Origin: Roseivivax jejudonensis
GTDB taxonomy: Bacteria > Pseudomonadota > Alphaproteobacteria > Rhodobacterales > Rhodobacteraceae
Length of the DNA stretch: 64,000 bases
Direction of reading: 5' to 3'
Assembly (NCBI RefSeq): GCF_900172265.1
Contig: NZ_FWFK01000004.1
Location: forward strand, 248,001 to 312,000
Part shown: in pieces, positions 27,888-36,240 of the stretch
Position numbering within the stretch: position 1 is the stretch's first letter
Layout: each line of letters starts with the position of its first letter
Notes under the pieces: generated by a model
What the model saw: the letters and a program-made list of their open reading frames with translations, nothing else
What the model was told of the DNA's origin: nothing
The model's database searches: none
Program-made: the position numbers and the translations under genes

Positions 27888-28241
27888 TCAGTCCTCTTCG
27901 CCATCGCCGCCTCCGCCGTCATCGTCATCGTCGTCGTCGTCATCGCGGTCGTCGTCATCGTCGTCATCGCGGTCGTCATCGTCGTCGTCGCCGCGGCGGC
28001 GATCGGTGTAGTCGCGCAGGACGGAGCCGGTGGACGGGTCGATGACGATCTCGCGCTGGCCGGCGGGCCCGTCGGCGACGATGCGGATCCGGCCCAGCCA
28101 CGTGCGCGACACGCGGATGTTGCCGAACCCTTGCGCGCGCAGTTGCTCGGCCACGCTTTCGGCCAGGCCCTGCGCCTCGGCGGCGCACGCCGGGGCCACC
28201 ACGAGAGCGGCCGCCCCGGCCAGGAAGACGCGGCGTTTCAT
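27888..28241 (-). CDS. Exported PepSY-like protein with poly-Asp tail
   Basis: A 117-residue protein. A signal peptide with an Arg-Arg n-region (MKRRVFLAGAAALVVAPACA) is followed by a small PepSY-like alpha/beta domain (about residues 27-78: LRAQGFGNIRVSRTWLGRIR, EIVIDPSTGSVLRDY). The final ~35 residues are almost entirely Asp with scattered Arg and Gly. The acidic tail could bind divalent cations in the periplasm. It lies 27 bp after the second Asp-rich gene and 36 bp before the LuxR gene on the same strand. Confidence 0.8.
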   Translation of the reverse strand: MKRRVFLAGAAALVVAPACAAEAQGLAESVAEQLRAQGFGNIRVSRTWLGRIRIVADGPAGQREIVIDPSTGSVLRDYTDRRRGDDDDDDRDDDDDDDRDDDDDDDDDGGGGDGEED

Positions 28242-28268
28242 CGGCGCATCCGGAGGAACACCAGGATG

Positions 28269-28631
28269 TCAGTCGTCGTCGTCCCAGTCGTCGTCGTCAT
28301 GGTCGTCGTCATCATCCCGATCGTCATCGTCGTCATCATACCGATCGTCATCGTCGTCATCATACCGATCGTCGCGATCGTCATCGTCGTCGCGATCCCA
28401 GCCGTCGTCGGAATCGTCGCCATCGCGCCAGCCGCCGTCGTCATCGTCGTCGTCGTCATCGTCCCGTGCAAGGATGATGCCGCCGTCGAACGCACGCGCG
28501 CCGTCCGCGACGCGGTCGCGCACCTCGTCGGCGAAGGCCGCGACGAAGCCGGAATTGAGTGTATCCGCGCCGGCGGTGCCGGCGGTCAGCGCGCCGAGGG
28601 CTGTGGCCGTTGCGAGCAGAAGCGGTTTCAT
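28269..28631 (-). CDS. Exported Asp-rich low-complexity protein
   Basis: A 120-residue protein with signal peptide MKPLLLATATALGALTAGTAGA, a ~30-residue folded-looking segment (LNSGFVAAFADEVRDRVADGARAF) and then ~65 residues dominated by Asp, punctuated by Arg, Tyr and Trp. It contains an 8-residue repeat RYDDDDDD in tandem, encoded by a 24-bp DNA repeat. The first segment resembles that of the neighbouring gene only in layout. The ATG at 28631 is chosen because it opens the signal peptide. No recognised family; calcium or metal binding is a guess from composition. Confidence 0.72.
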   Translation of the reverse strand: MKPLLLATATALGALTAGTAGADTLNSGFVAAFADEVRDRVADGARAFDGGIILARDDDDDDDDDGGWRDGDDSDDGWDRDDDDDRDDRYDDDDDDRYDDDDDDRDDDDDHDDDDWDDDD

Positions 28632-28837
28632 GTCGTCTCTCCTGTGATCGTATGATCTTCGGGGTTCGACGATCACGCCGGTGGCGCGACCGTGGACGAC
28701 AGGATGCGCGCCCTGCCGCGTCGAGCCATCGGGAGAGAGTTTAGGACCGGCCGCGTAAACCGGGTGCCGACGCGCATAAACCCAGGTTTATGCGCGGGCC
28801 GGCGGCGTTTCACGGCGCGAACGCCGTGGTCGCGGTG

Positions 28838-30055
28838 TCAGATGTCGTGGCCGAGCGCCTTGGCGACGGTGAAGATGTCCTTGTCGCCGCGTCCGCACAT
28901 GTTCATGCAGATGATGTGGTCGGACGGCAGCTCCGGCGCGATCTTGGTCACGTGCGCCAGCGCGTGCGACGGCTCCAGCGCGGGGATGATCCCCTCCATC
29001 TCGCAGCAGAGCTGGAACGCCTCCAGCGCCTCGGCATCGGTGATCGAGACATACTTGGCGCGGCCGACCTCGTGCAGCCAGGCATGTTCGGGCCCGATGC
29101 CCGGGTAGTCGAGACCCGCCGAGATCGAGAATCCTTCGAGGATCTGGCCGTCGTCGTCCTGCAGCAGGTACGTGCGGTTGCCGTGCAGCACGCCCGGGCG
29201 CCCGCCGGTGAGCGACGCGCAATGCTCCATCTTGTCGCTGACGCCCTTGCCGCCGGCCTCGACACCGATGATCGACACGTCCTTGTCGTCGAGGAACGGA
29301 TAGAACAGGCCCATCGCGTTGGATCCGCCGCCGATTGCCGCGACCAGCGTGTCGGGCAGTCGGCCCTCGGCCTCCTGCATCTGCTCGCGCACCTCCTTGC
29401 CGATGATCGACTGGAAGTCGCGGACCATCGCCGGATAGGGATGCGGGCCGGCCACCGTGCCGATGCAGTAGAACGTGTCGCGCACGTTCGTCACCCAGTC
29501 GCGCAGCGCGTCGTTCATCGCGTCCTTGAGCGTGCCGCGGCCCGACGTGACCGGCACCACCTCGGCGCCCAGAAGCCGCATGCGGAACACGTTGGGCTGC
29601 TGGCGCTCGACGTCGTGCGCGCCCATGTAGACCACGCATTTCAGGCCGAACTTGGCGCAGACCGTCGCGGTGGCGACGCCGTGCTGACCGGCGCCGGTTT
29701 CGGCGATGATGCGGGTCTTGCCCATGCGGCGGGCGAGGATGATCTGGCCCAGCACGTTGTTGATCTTGTGCGCGCCGGTGTGGTTCAGCTCGTCGCGCTT
29801 CATGTAGACCCGGGCGCCGCCCAGACGCTCCGTCAGCCGCTCGGCGAAGTAGAGCGGCGAGGGCCGGCCGACGTAGTGGGTCCAGAGATCGTGCATCTCG
29901 TCCCAGAACGATTGGTCGGTCTTGGCGTGGGTGTAGCGCTCCTCGAGTTCGAGGATCAGCGGCATCAGCGTTTCGGACACGAAGCGGCCGCCGAAATCGC
30001 CGAAGCGGCCCTTTTCGTCCGGGCCGGTCATGAAGGAATTAACGAGCTCGTTCAT
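28838..30055 (-). CDS. trpB: Tryptophan synthase beta chain
   Basis: A 405-residue PLP enzyme that joins indole and serine to tryptophan. The Schiff-base lysine is Lys97 in [10 protein letters not shown]; the phosphate-binding GGGSNAMG and the C-terminal CGRGDKD are present. [17 protein letters not shown] is the standard N-terminus. Neither trpF nor trpA adjoins it in this window (trpA would be expected downstream, where the Asp-rich cluster lies instead). It is divergent from pcaD, with 163 bp between starts. Confidence 0.97.
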   Translation of the reverse strand: MNELVNSFMTGPDEKGRFGDFGGRFVSETLMPLILELEERYTHAKTDQSFWDEMHDLWTHYVGRPSPLYFAERLTERLGGARVYMKRDELNHTGAHKINNVLGQIILARRMGKTRIIAETGAGQHGVATATVCAKFGLKCVVYMGAHDVERQQPNVFRMRLLGAEVVPVTSGRGTLKDAMNDALRDWVTNVRDTFYCIGTVAGPHPYPAMVRDFQSIIGKEVREQMQEAEGRLPDTLVAAIGGGSNAMGLFYPFLDDKDVSIIGVEAGGKGVSDKMEHCASLTGGRPGVLHGNRTYLLQDDDGQILEGFSISAGLDYPGIGPEHAWLHEVGRAKYVSITDAEALEAFQLCCEMEGIIPALEPSHALAHVTKIAPELPSDHIICMNMCGRGDKDIFTVAKALGHDI

Positions 30056-30218
30056 CGTGACGCCTCCCGCGCGCATTCAGACCCGTGGTCTAGTCGAGAC
30101 GCGGCGCGGTTTCCAGCGAGAATGCCGGGTCATTCGCCCGCCGCGTGCCGCCCCATTTCCTTTGGCGCGCAGGCGTCCTACACCGGGCACGACGGCGAGG
30201 CAGAGGGGAGACACGCAC

Positions 30219-31007
30219 ATGCGCATGGCGGATCTGGGCGGGCTGCGCCTGCACTATCGCGAGGACGGCGACCCGGACGGCGCGCCGGTGGTCTTTGCCA
30301 ACTCCCTGGGCACCGATCTGCGGCTGTGGGACGACGTTCTGCCGCACCTGCCGTCGGGGCTGCGGCTCATCCGTTACGACAAGCGCGGGCACGGCCTGTC
30401 GGATTGCCCGCGCGGCCCCTACGGCATGGGGCAGCTCGTCAGCGACGTGGAGGGCCTGCTCGATCATCTCGGCGTCCGCAACGCGGTCTTCGTCGGGTTG
30501 TCGATCGGCGGCATGATCGCGCAAGGCCTCGCGACCAAGCGGCTCGACCTCGTGCGCGCGGCGGTGCTGTCGAACACCGCGGCGAAGATCGGCACGCGCG
30601 AGATGTGGCAGGAGCGGATCGAGGCGGTGGAGACCGGCGGCATCGCCGCGCTGGCCGACCCGATCCTCGAACGCTGGTTCTCGGCCAGGTTCCGCGAGAC
30701 CGACGCGCTGCACGCGTGGCGCAACATGCTGCTGCGCCAGCCGGTCGAGGGCTACACCGGCTGCTGCCACGCGATCGCGGGGACGGACTTCTTCACGCCG
30801 ACGGCGGCGCTGCGCCTGCCGGTGCTGGGGATCGCCGGGTCCGAGGACGGCTCCACCCCGCCCGACCTCGTGCGGGAAACGGCGGAGCTGGTGCCCGGGG
30901 CCGAGTTCCGGCTGATCCGCGGTGCCGGGCACCTGCCCTGCGTCGAGGCGCCCGAGGAATACGCCGAGATCCTGACCGAGTTCCTGAAGGTGCAGGGCCA
31001 TGTCTGA
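30219..31007 (+). CDS. pcaD: 3-oxoadipate enol-lactonase
   Basis: A 262-residue alpha/beta hydrolase of the protocatechuate branch of the beta-ketoadipate pathway. The nucleophile elbow GLSIGGMIAQ (Ser near residue 93), an Asp in GIAGSEDGSTPP and the catalytic His in GAGHLPCVEAPE complete the triad. The NSLGTDLRLWDDVLPHL segment is characteristic of PcaD. A GGGGAGAC ribosome-binding site precedes the ATG. It is followed after 39 bp by pcaB, supporting the assignment. Confidence 0.92.
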   Translation: MRMADLGGLRLHYREDGDPDGAPVVFANSLGTDLRLWDDVLPHLPSGLRLIRYDKRGHGLSDCPRGPYGMGQLVSDVEGLLDHLGVRNAVFVGLSIGGMIAQGLATKRLDLVRAAVLSNTAAKIGTREMWQERIEAVETGGIAALADPILERWFSARFRETDALHAWRNMLLRQPVEGYTGCCHAIAGTDFFTPTAALRLPVLGIAGSEDGSTPPDLVRETAELVPGAEFRLIRGAGHLPCVEAPEEYAEILTEFLKVQGHV

Positions 31008-31046
31008 GCGCCTGCCCGGCCCCGCCGCGTGCCCGGGAGGCGCCCG

Positions 31047-32375
31047 ATGACCGGCACGATCGCCAGCCCTCTTTATGCCCACCTGTTTCCGGCCGGCGAC
31101 GTGGGGCGGCTCTTCACCGACAGCGCAGAAGTGCGCGCCATGATGATCGTCGAGGGTGCGCTCGCCAAGGTTCAGGGCGCGGCCGGCACGATCCCCGAGC
31201 TGAGCGCGGCGGCGATTCACCGTGCGTCGCTCGAGCTTCAGATCGACCCCGGAGGGTTGGCGCGCGCGACCGGCGAGAACGGCGTTCCGGTGCCCTCGCT
31301 CGTGGCGGCGTTCCGCGACGCGATGCAGGCGCCGGAGCATGCGCAATACCTGCACTGGGGGGCGACCTCGCAGGATATCGTGGATACCGGGCTGATGCTG
31401 CGGCTGCGGCAGGTTCTGGGGCATTACGGCGACGCGCTCGACCGGCTGCTGGACGCGCTGGCCGGGCTGGCCGAGACGCACGCGCGCACGCCGATGGCGG
31501 CGCGCACCTACGGTCAGCATGCGACGCCGACGGCGTTCGGCGCGGTGGCGGCGTCGTGGGGCTGGCCGCTTCTGACCCTGCGCGCCGAGATCCCGGCGCT
31601 GATCGATGCGCTGCCCGTGTCGCTGTCGGGCGCGGCGGGCACCGCCGAGGCGCTCGGCCCCGAGGCGCCGGTGCTGCGCGCCGCGCTGGCCGAGGCGCTC
31701 GGTCTCGCCGATCCGGGGCACAGCTGGCACACCGACCGGACGCCGGTGACGGCGGTTGCCGCGTGGATCGCGCGGGCGGCTTCGGCGCTGGCCAAGATCG
31801 GCGAGGACCTGATCCTTGCGGCGCAGTCGGACGTGCGCGAGGTGCGGCTGGCACAGGCGGGCGGATCCTCGACCATGCCGCAGAAGCAGAACCCGGTGGC
31901 GCCGTCGGCCCTCGTCGCGCTGGCGGCGCAGGCGCACGGGCTGAACGCGACGCTGCAGGGCGCCGGTGCCCACCGGCAGCAGCGCGACGGCGCGGCGTGG
32001 TTCACCGAGTGGCTGACGCTGCCGCCGCTGGCGCAGGCGCTGGCAGCCGCCCTCGCCCGGGCCGAGGAGGCCGTGGGCGGGCTCGAGATCGACGCCGCGG
32101 CGATGGAGCGCGTCCTGTCCGAGAGCCAGGGTCTCCTGGCCGCCGAGGCGCTGAGCTTCGCGCTGACCGCGCGCATGTCGCGGCCCGAGGCGCAGGCGGA
32201 GGTGAAGGCGCTGGTGCGCGAGGTCGTGGCCACCGGCGGGCATCTGCGCGACGCGGCGCTGGCCAAGTGGCCCGAGATCGACTCCGGGCTGTTCGATCCG
32301 CACGTGGAGCTCGGGCAGGCCCCGGCGGAGGCGCATGCCTTCGCAGCGGCGGCGCGTCAGGCAACGGCGCGCTGA
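31047..32375 (+). CDS. pcaB: 3-carboxy-cis,cis-muconate cycloisomerase
   Basis: A 442-residue member of the fumarase/aspartase superfamily that lactonises 3-carboxymuconate in protocatechuate degradation. The superfamily signature GGSSTMPQKQNPV is near residue 272-284, with HWGATSQDIVDTGLML earlier and the C-terminal CMLE-type domain. It is longer than lyases of purine synthesis and pairs with pcaD. The other pca genes (pcaGH, pcaC, pcaQ) are not in the window. Confidence 0.93.
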   Translation: MTGTIASPLYAHLFPAGDVGRLFTDSAEVRAMMIVEGALAKVQGAAGTIPELSAAAIHRASLELQIDPGGLARATGENGVPVPSLVAAFRDAMQAPEHAQYLHWGATSQDIVDTGLMLRLRQVLGHYGDALDRLLDALAGLAETHARTPMAARTYGQHATPTAFGAVAASWGWPLLTLRAEIPALIDALPVSLSGAAGTAEALGPEAPVLRAALAEALGLADPGHSWHTDRTPVTAVAAWIARAASALAKIGEDLILAAQSDVREVRLAQAGGSSTMPQKQNPVAPSALVALAAQAHGLNATLQGAGAHRQQRDGAAWFTEWLTLPPLAQALAAALARAEEAVGGLEIDAAAMERVLSESQGLLAAEALSFALTARMSRPEAQAEVKALVREVVATGGHLRDAALAKWPEIDSGLFDPHVELGQAPAEAHAFAAAARQATAR

Positions 32376-32452
32376 GCCCCGGGACCGGCGGGTTGTTTTC
32401 CGCCGGCCCGCCGATGACAGTCCGCCAGAGCACAGCGAGAAAGAGGTCCGCC

Positions 32453-33532
32453 ATGCCGCGCATCCGCGCCGCCGTCTGCACCGCCTTCGGGGCGCCGCTC
32501 GAGATCGAGGAGCTGGACCTGCGGGCGCCGGGGCCCGGCGAGATCGAGGTCGCGATCGAGGCGGTGGCGATCTGCCATTCGGACATCCACTACGCCGAAG
32601 GCAGCTTTCCGAGCCGCCTGCCCTGCGTCCTCGGCCACGAGGCGGCGGGCCGGGTGACGGCGCACGGGCCCGGGGTCACCGGCCCCGCCATCGGCAGCCG
32701 CGTGGTGGTGACGCTGGTGCGATTCTGCGGTGCCTGCCCCGCCTGCCTGTCGGGGCACTCGACGATCTGTCGCGACTTCGACCGCGCCGACACGCCGCTG
32801 GCACGCCCGGACGGCACGCCGGTCTGGAACGAGATGGAAACCGCGGCCTTTGCCGAACGGGTGGTCGTGCACGCCACGCAATGCGTCGCGGTGACCGAGG
32901 AGATCCCGGCCGACCGCGCCGCGCTTCTGGGCTGCGGGGTGGTCACGGGCGTCGGCGCGGTCGTCAACGCGGGCGCCCTGCGCCCGGGCGAGGACGTGGT
33001 GGTGATCGGGGCCGGCGGCGTGGGCCTGAACGCGATCCAGGGCGCCCGGATCGCCGGCGCCCGGCGGATCGTCGCCGTCGACGTGTCGCAGAGCAAGCTG
33101 TCCGATGCCGCGGCCTTCGGCGCGACCGACGGCGTACTGGCGACCGATCCGTCGCCGTGGCGGCGCGTGGCCAAGGCGCTCGGGCGCGCGGCGGACCTCT
33201 GCATCGTGACGGTGGGCGCGACGGCGGCCTACGATGCCGCGCCGCGCTATGTCGGCTGGGGCGGCCGGATCGTCATGGTCGGCATGCCCGCCGCCGGGGA
33301 AACCGCCGCCTACGAGCCGCTGAAGGCGGCATTCACGGGCCAGCGCCTGATCGGGTCGAAGATGGGGGATGCGGTGATCGCGCGGGACATTCCGTGGATG
33401 GCCGACCTCTACGCCCAGGGGCGGCTGGAGCTCGACGCGCTGGTGTCGCGGCACTGGACCTTCGACCAGATCAACGATGCGATGGCCGACACCGAAGCGG
33501 GCGGCGCTCGCCGAAACGTGATCGTTTTCTGA
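32453..33532 (+). CDS. Zinc-dependent alcohol dehydrogenase
   Basis: A 359-residue medium-chain dehydrogenase. Catalytic zinc ligands are in AICHSDIHY (Cys38 region) and VLGHEAAGRV; the structural zinc lobe CGACPACLSGHSTIC is intact (C-x2-C-x2-C-x7-C). The Rossmann motif is VIGAGGVGLNAIQGA followed by VAVDVSQSKL, whose Asp predicts NAD rather than NADP. The closest families are S-hydroxymethylglutathione and aryl-alcohol dehydrogenases, but the substrate is not determined. AGAGGT precedes the chosen ATG; an in-frame ATG 39 bp upstream lacks one. It follows pcaB by 77 bp. Confidence 0.9.
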   Translation: MPRIRAAVCTAFGAPLEIEELDLRAPGPGEIEVAIEAVAICHSDIHYAEGSFPSRLPCVLGHEAAGRVTAHGPGVTGPAIGSRVVVTLVRFCGACPACLSGHSTICRDFDRADTPLARPDGTPVWNEMETAAFAERVVVHATQCVAVTEEIPADRAALLGCGVVTGVGAVVNAGALRPGEDVVVIGAGGVGLNAIQGARIAGARRIVAVDVSQSKLSDAAAFGATDGVLATDPSPWRRVAKALGRAADLCIVTVGATAAYDAAPRYVGWGGRIVMVGMPAAGETAAYEPLKAAFTGQRLIGSKMGDAVIARDIPWMADLYAQGRLELDALVSRHWTFDQINDAMADTEAGGARRNVIVF

Positions 33533-33674
33533 GGGTCCAGGGACGGCCTTTGCAGCGGTGAAACGGCGCGTTTCCGCGAGGGCAAGTTCACTTCTTGGAA
33601 CTCGGCGCCGGACAAACTAGTATTGCCGATACACCTTTTGACCACCACCGACCTGGCTGCGGAGGGCTGGTACC

Positions 33675-33992
33675 TTGACGATGGACGACGCCTCCAGCGT
33701 AGACCGTGACGCGTTCGAACGTGTGGACGACGCCACGGACTATCTCAAGACGCTGAGCCATCGCGGCCGCCTGCTGATTCTGCACCATCTCCAGGATGGC
33801 GAGAAATCGGTTACCGAACTCGAGCGTCTGCTCGACAGCAGGCAGGCCGCGGTAAGCCAGATGCTGGCACGGCTTCGGGGTGACGCGCTGGTTCAGACCC
33901 GGCGCGAAGGCAAGACGATCTACTATCGTCTCGACGACCCCGAGACCGGGCGGGTTCTGGATCTGCTCAGGCAGAAGTTCGCGCCGCTCTGA
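33675..33992 (+). CDS. ArsR-family transcriptional regulator
   Basis: A ~105-residue winged-helix protein of the ArsR/SmtB family, nearest to the BigR/SqrR/SoxR-like group: LKTLSHRGRLLILHHLQDGEKSVTELE, the recognition helix SRQAAVSQMLARLRGDALV and the wing REGKTIYYRL. There is no cysteine anywhere in the protein, so it cannot sense sulfide or metals through the thiols used by BigR/SqrR. TTG at 33675 is chosen because GGAGGG sits eight bases before it; an ATG two codons later (33681) is the alternative. It is downstream of the alcohol dehydrogenase in a locally AT-richer region. Confidence 0.85.
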   Translation: MTMDDASSVDRDAFERVDDATDYLKTLSHRGRLLILHHLQDGEKSVTELERLLDSRQAAVSQMLARLRGDALVQTRREGKTIYYRLDDPETGRVLDLLRQKFAPL

Positions 33993-34003
33993 GCGGCGGG
34001 CGG

Positions 34004-34025
34004 ACGGCGCGCTGCGACGCGCCGT
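34004..34025 (+). terminator. Hairpin after the ArsR-type gene
   Basis: Stem ACGGCGCG / CGCGCCGT with a 6-base loop, 12 bp after the stop codon. A second hairpin, GCGGCGC-GCAAG-GCGCCGC at 34085-34103, flanks the convergent acyl-CoA synthetase gene. Neither has a clear T-run. Confidence 0.4.
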
Positions 34026-34116
34026 CCCGCGATGCCATGCCGAGGCTTCGGCCCGGCGGTTATCCTCATACGGGAAACGACGAAGCGGCGCGCAAGGCGC
34101 CGCCGCGCCCGTGCGT

Positions 34117-36015
34117 TCAGGCGGCTGCCGACGTCGCCTCGGCGTGGTCCCACGGACGCGTGAACGCGCCGAGCACGTCGCCGATTTCCGAATCCGACGC
34201 GCCGTTGGGCACGATCTGAGCGACGAGGCCGCGGGTCTTGTCGTCGATCACCGACACGACGCGCGCGGCGCTGCCGGCCTTTTCCAGCGCGTCGTTGTAC
34301 ACGCGGGTGATCGCATGCTTGCGCAGGTCGGGCTTGAAGACCTTGCCGACCGCCGTCTTGGGCAACTCGTCGAGGATCGTGAGGTGCTTGGGCTGGGCCG
34401 CGCGCTCGTGCACGTGCGTCTTGCAATGCGCCATCAGCTCGTCCTCGGTCACCGTGGCGCCGTCCACCAGTTCGACGAAGGCGCAGGGCAGTTCGCCGGA
34501 ATGCGCGTCGGGCTGACCGATCGCGCCCGCGAACGCCACCGCGGGATGGCCGAGCAGCGCCTCCTCGATCTCGGCGGGGTCGATGTTGTGGCCGCCGCGG
34601 ATGATGAGATCCTTCGCGCGCCCGGTGATCCAGAGGTAGCCGTCCGCGTCGATCCGGCCGAGATCGCCGGTGCGCAGGTAGACGCCCTCGTGGAACAGGT
34701 CGCGGTTCTTGTCTTCCTCGGTGTAGGTCGAGCCGGCGTAGACGCCGGGGCTCGCGATGCAGATCTCGCCGATCTCGTCGGTGGCGCATTCCTCGGGGCC
34801 GTTGCCGCTGCGCTTGACGATCTTCACCTGCGTGTAGGGGAACGGGATGCCGATCGAGCCGACCTTCTTTTCGCCGTCGGGCGGGTTGCAGGACACGAGG
34901 CAGGTCGCCTCGGTCAGGCCGTAGCCTTCGCAGATGGTCACGCCGCAGGCCTTTTCGAACCGCTTGAAGAGTTCCAGCGGCATCGGCGCGGAGCCCGAGA
35001 ACGCGGTCTTGACGGTGGAGACGTCGGCATCGACCTTGCGCTGCATCAGCGCCGACACGGCGGTCGGAACGGTGATCACGAAGGTGATCTTCCAGCGCTC
35101 GACCAGCTTCCAGAAATTGTCGAACACGCCGTCGCCGCGATAGCCCTGCGGCGTGGGGAAGACGACATGCGCGCCCGAGGCCAGCGACGCCATCAGGATC
35201 ACGTGGCAGGCGAAGACGTGGAACAGCGGCAGCGGGCAGATGATGTTGTCCTCTTCGGTGAAGAGGAGACGGTGCCCGAGCCAGCCGTTGTAGATCATGC
35301 CGGAATACAGGTGCTGGGCGACCTTCGGCATGCCGGTGGTGCCGCCGGTGTGGAAATAGGCGGCGACGCGATCGACCTCGCGATCCTCGAACTCCAGGGT
35401 CTTCGGCTGCCTGGCGACCTCGCGGCCGAAGTCCTTGACGTCGACGTGGTCCTTGCCGGCGAGCTTGGGCCGGATCAGCGGGACGATCCACGATTTCGGC
35501 GGCGTCAGGTAGCGGTTGAGATCGACCTCGAGCACGGTAGACACCGACGGCGCGTGGCGCACCGCCTCGTGGACCTTCTGCGCCACGTCGGTCTTGGGAA
35601 ACGGCTTCAGCGTGACCACGACCTTGGCGCCGGTCTCGCGCAGGATGGCGGCGATCTGCTCGGGTTCGAGCAGCGGGTTGATCGGGTTGACGATGCCGGC
35701 GACGGCGCCGCCCAGAAGCGTGATCGTCGTCTCGTTGCAGTTGGGCAGGACGTAGGCGACGACGTCGTCTTCGCCGACTCCGAGCGAGCGGAAGAGGTTG
35801 GCGGCCTGCGTCGTCTTTTGGTGCAGCGCCTTCCAGCTCAGGGTCTCGGCCTTGTCCTTCGGTCCCGACAGGATCTGGTAGGACACCGCCGGACGCTCGG
35901 GAAACTTGCCGGCCGTGCGCGACAGCAGACCGTAGAGCGTGACCGGCAGGTCGCGATCGGCCCACGGCATCTCGTTCTCGATGGCGTCGCGGTCGGCGAA
36001 CGAGGCAAATGTCAT
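34117..36015 (-). CDS. AMP-dependent acyl-CoA synthetase
   Basis: A 632-residue ANL-superfamily ligase. The P-loop-like A3 motif is in YFHTGGTTGMPKVAQ (about residue 225), the A5 region in GYGLTEATC, the hinge/A7 region in YLRTGDLGRIDADGYLWITGRAKDLIIRGGHNI, and the catalytic Lys near the C-terminus in TAVGKVFKPDLR. It activates a carboxylic acid as acyl-adenylate and then acyl-CoA; chain length is not evident from sequence. It has an N-terminal extension compared with acetyl-CoA synthetase and no lipid anchor. It is convergent with the ArsR-type gene and divergent from dnaX. Confidence 0.93.
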   Translation of the reverse strand: MTFASFADRDAIENEMPWADRDLPVTLYGLLSRTAGKFPERPAVSYQILSGPKDKAETLSWKALHQKTTQAANLFRSLGVGEDDVVAYVLPNCNETTITLLGGAVAGIVNPINPLLEPEQIAAILRETGAKVVVTLKPFPKTDVAQKVHEAVRHAPSVSTVLEVDLNRYLTPPKSWIVPLIRPKLAGKDHVDVKDFGREVARQPKTLEFEDREVDRVAAYFHTGGTTGMPKVAQHLYSGMIYNGWLGHRLLFTEEDNIICPLPLFHVFACHVILMASLASGAHVVFPTPQGYRGDGVFDNFWKLVERWKITFVITVPTAVSALMQRKVDADVSTVKTAFSGSAPMPLELFKRFEKACGVTICEGYGLTEATCLVSCNPPDGEKKVGSIGIPFPYTQVKIVKRSGNGPEECATDEIGEICIASPGVYAGSTYTEEDKNRDLFHEGVYLRTGDLGRIDADGYLWITGRAKDLIIRGGHNIDPAEIEEALLGHPAVAFAGAIGQPDAHSGELPCAFVELVDGATVTEDELMAHCKTHVHERAAQPKHLTILDELPKTAVGKVFKPDLRKHAITRVYNDALEKAGSAARVVSVIDDKTRGLVAQIVPNGASDSEIGDVLGAFTRPWDHAEATSAAA

Positions 36016-36240
36016 CGGCAGGGTCCTCCCAGAAATCTCCCGGCGCGCAGTCTCGCGCGGCGGGCCGGCCTTCTGCAAGTGTGCGCGACGTGACGGCAGA
36101 TTGCGCTGACGCGACGTTCCGGACCGGGCGGACGGGCGGCAGGCGGCGCGTCGGGCCGCGCCGTCCGGTGCGGGGCCCGCACGCGGTGGACGCCGCCGCG
36201 TCCGCGCCCTAGGCTGCGGTCGCCCCCCAAGGAGTCGCGC

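Noticed and set aside
27582-28655. Apparent Val/Ile-rich membrane protein on the plus strand
   Set aside because: The Val/Ile runs are simply the complement of the GAC/GAT (Asp) tracts of the two exported minus-strand proteins.
28790-32452. Very long plus-strand reading frame (about 1220 codons) upstream of and in frame with the alcohol dehydrogenase
   Set aside because: It runs antisense to trpB and out of frame through pcaD and pcaB, giving Arg/Ala/Gly-rich non-homologous sequence. Only the last 359 codons, with a ribosome-binding site, are a gene.
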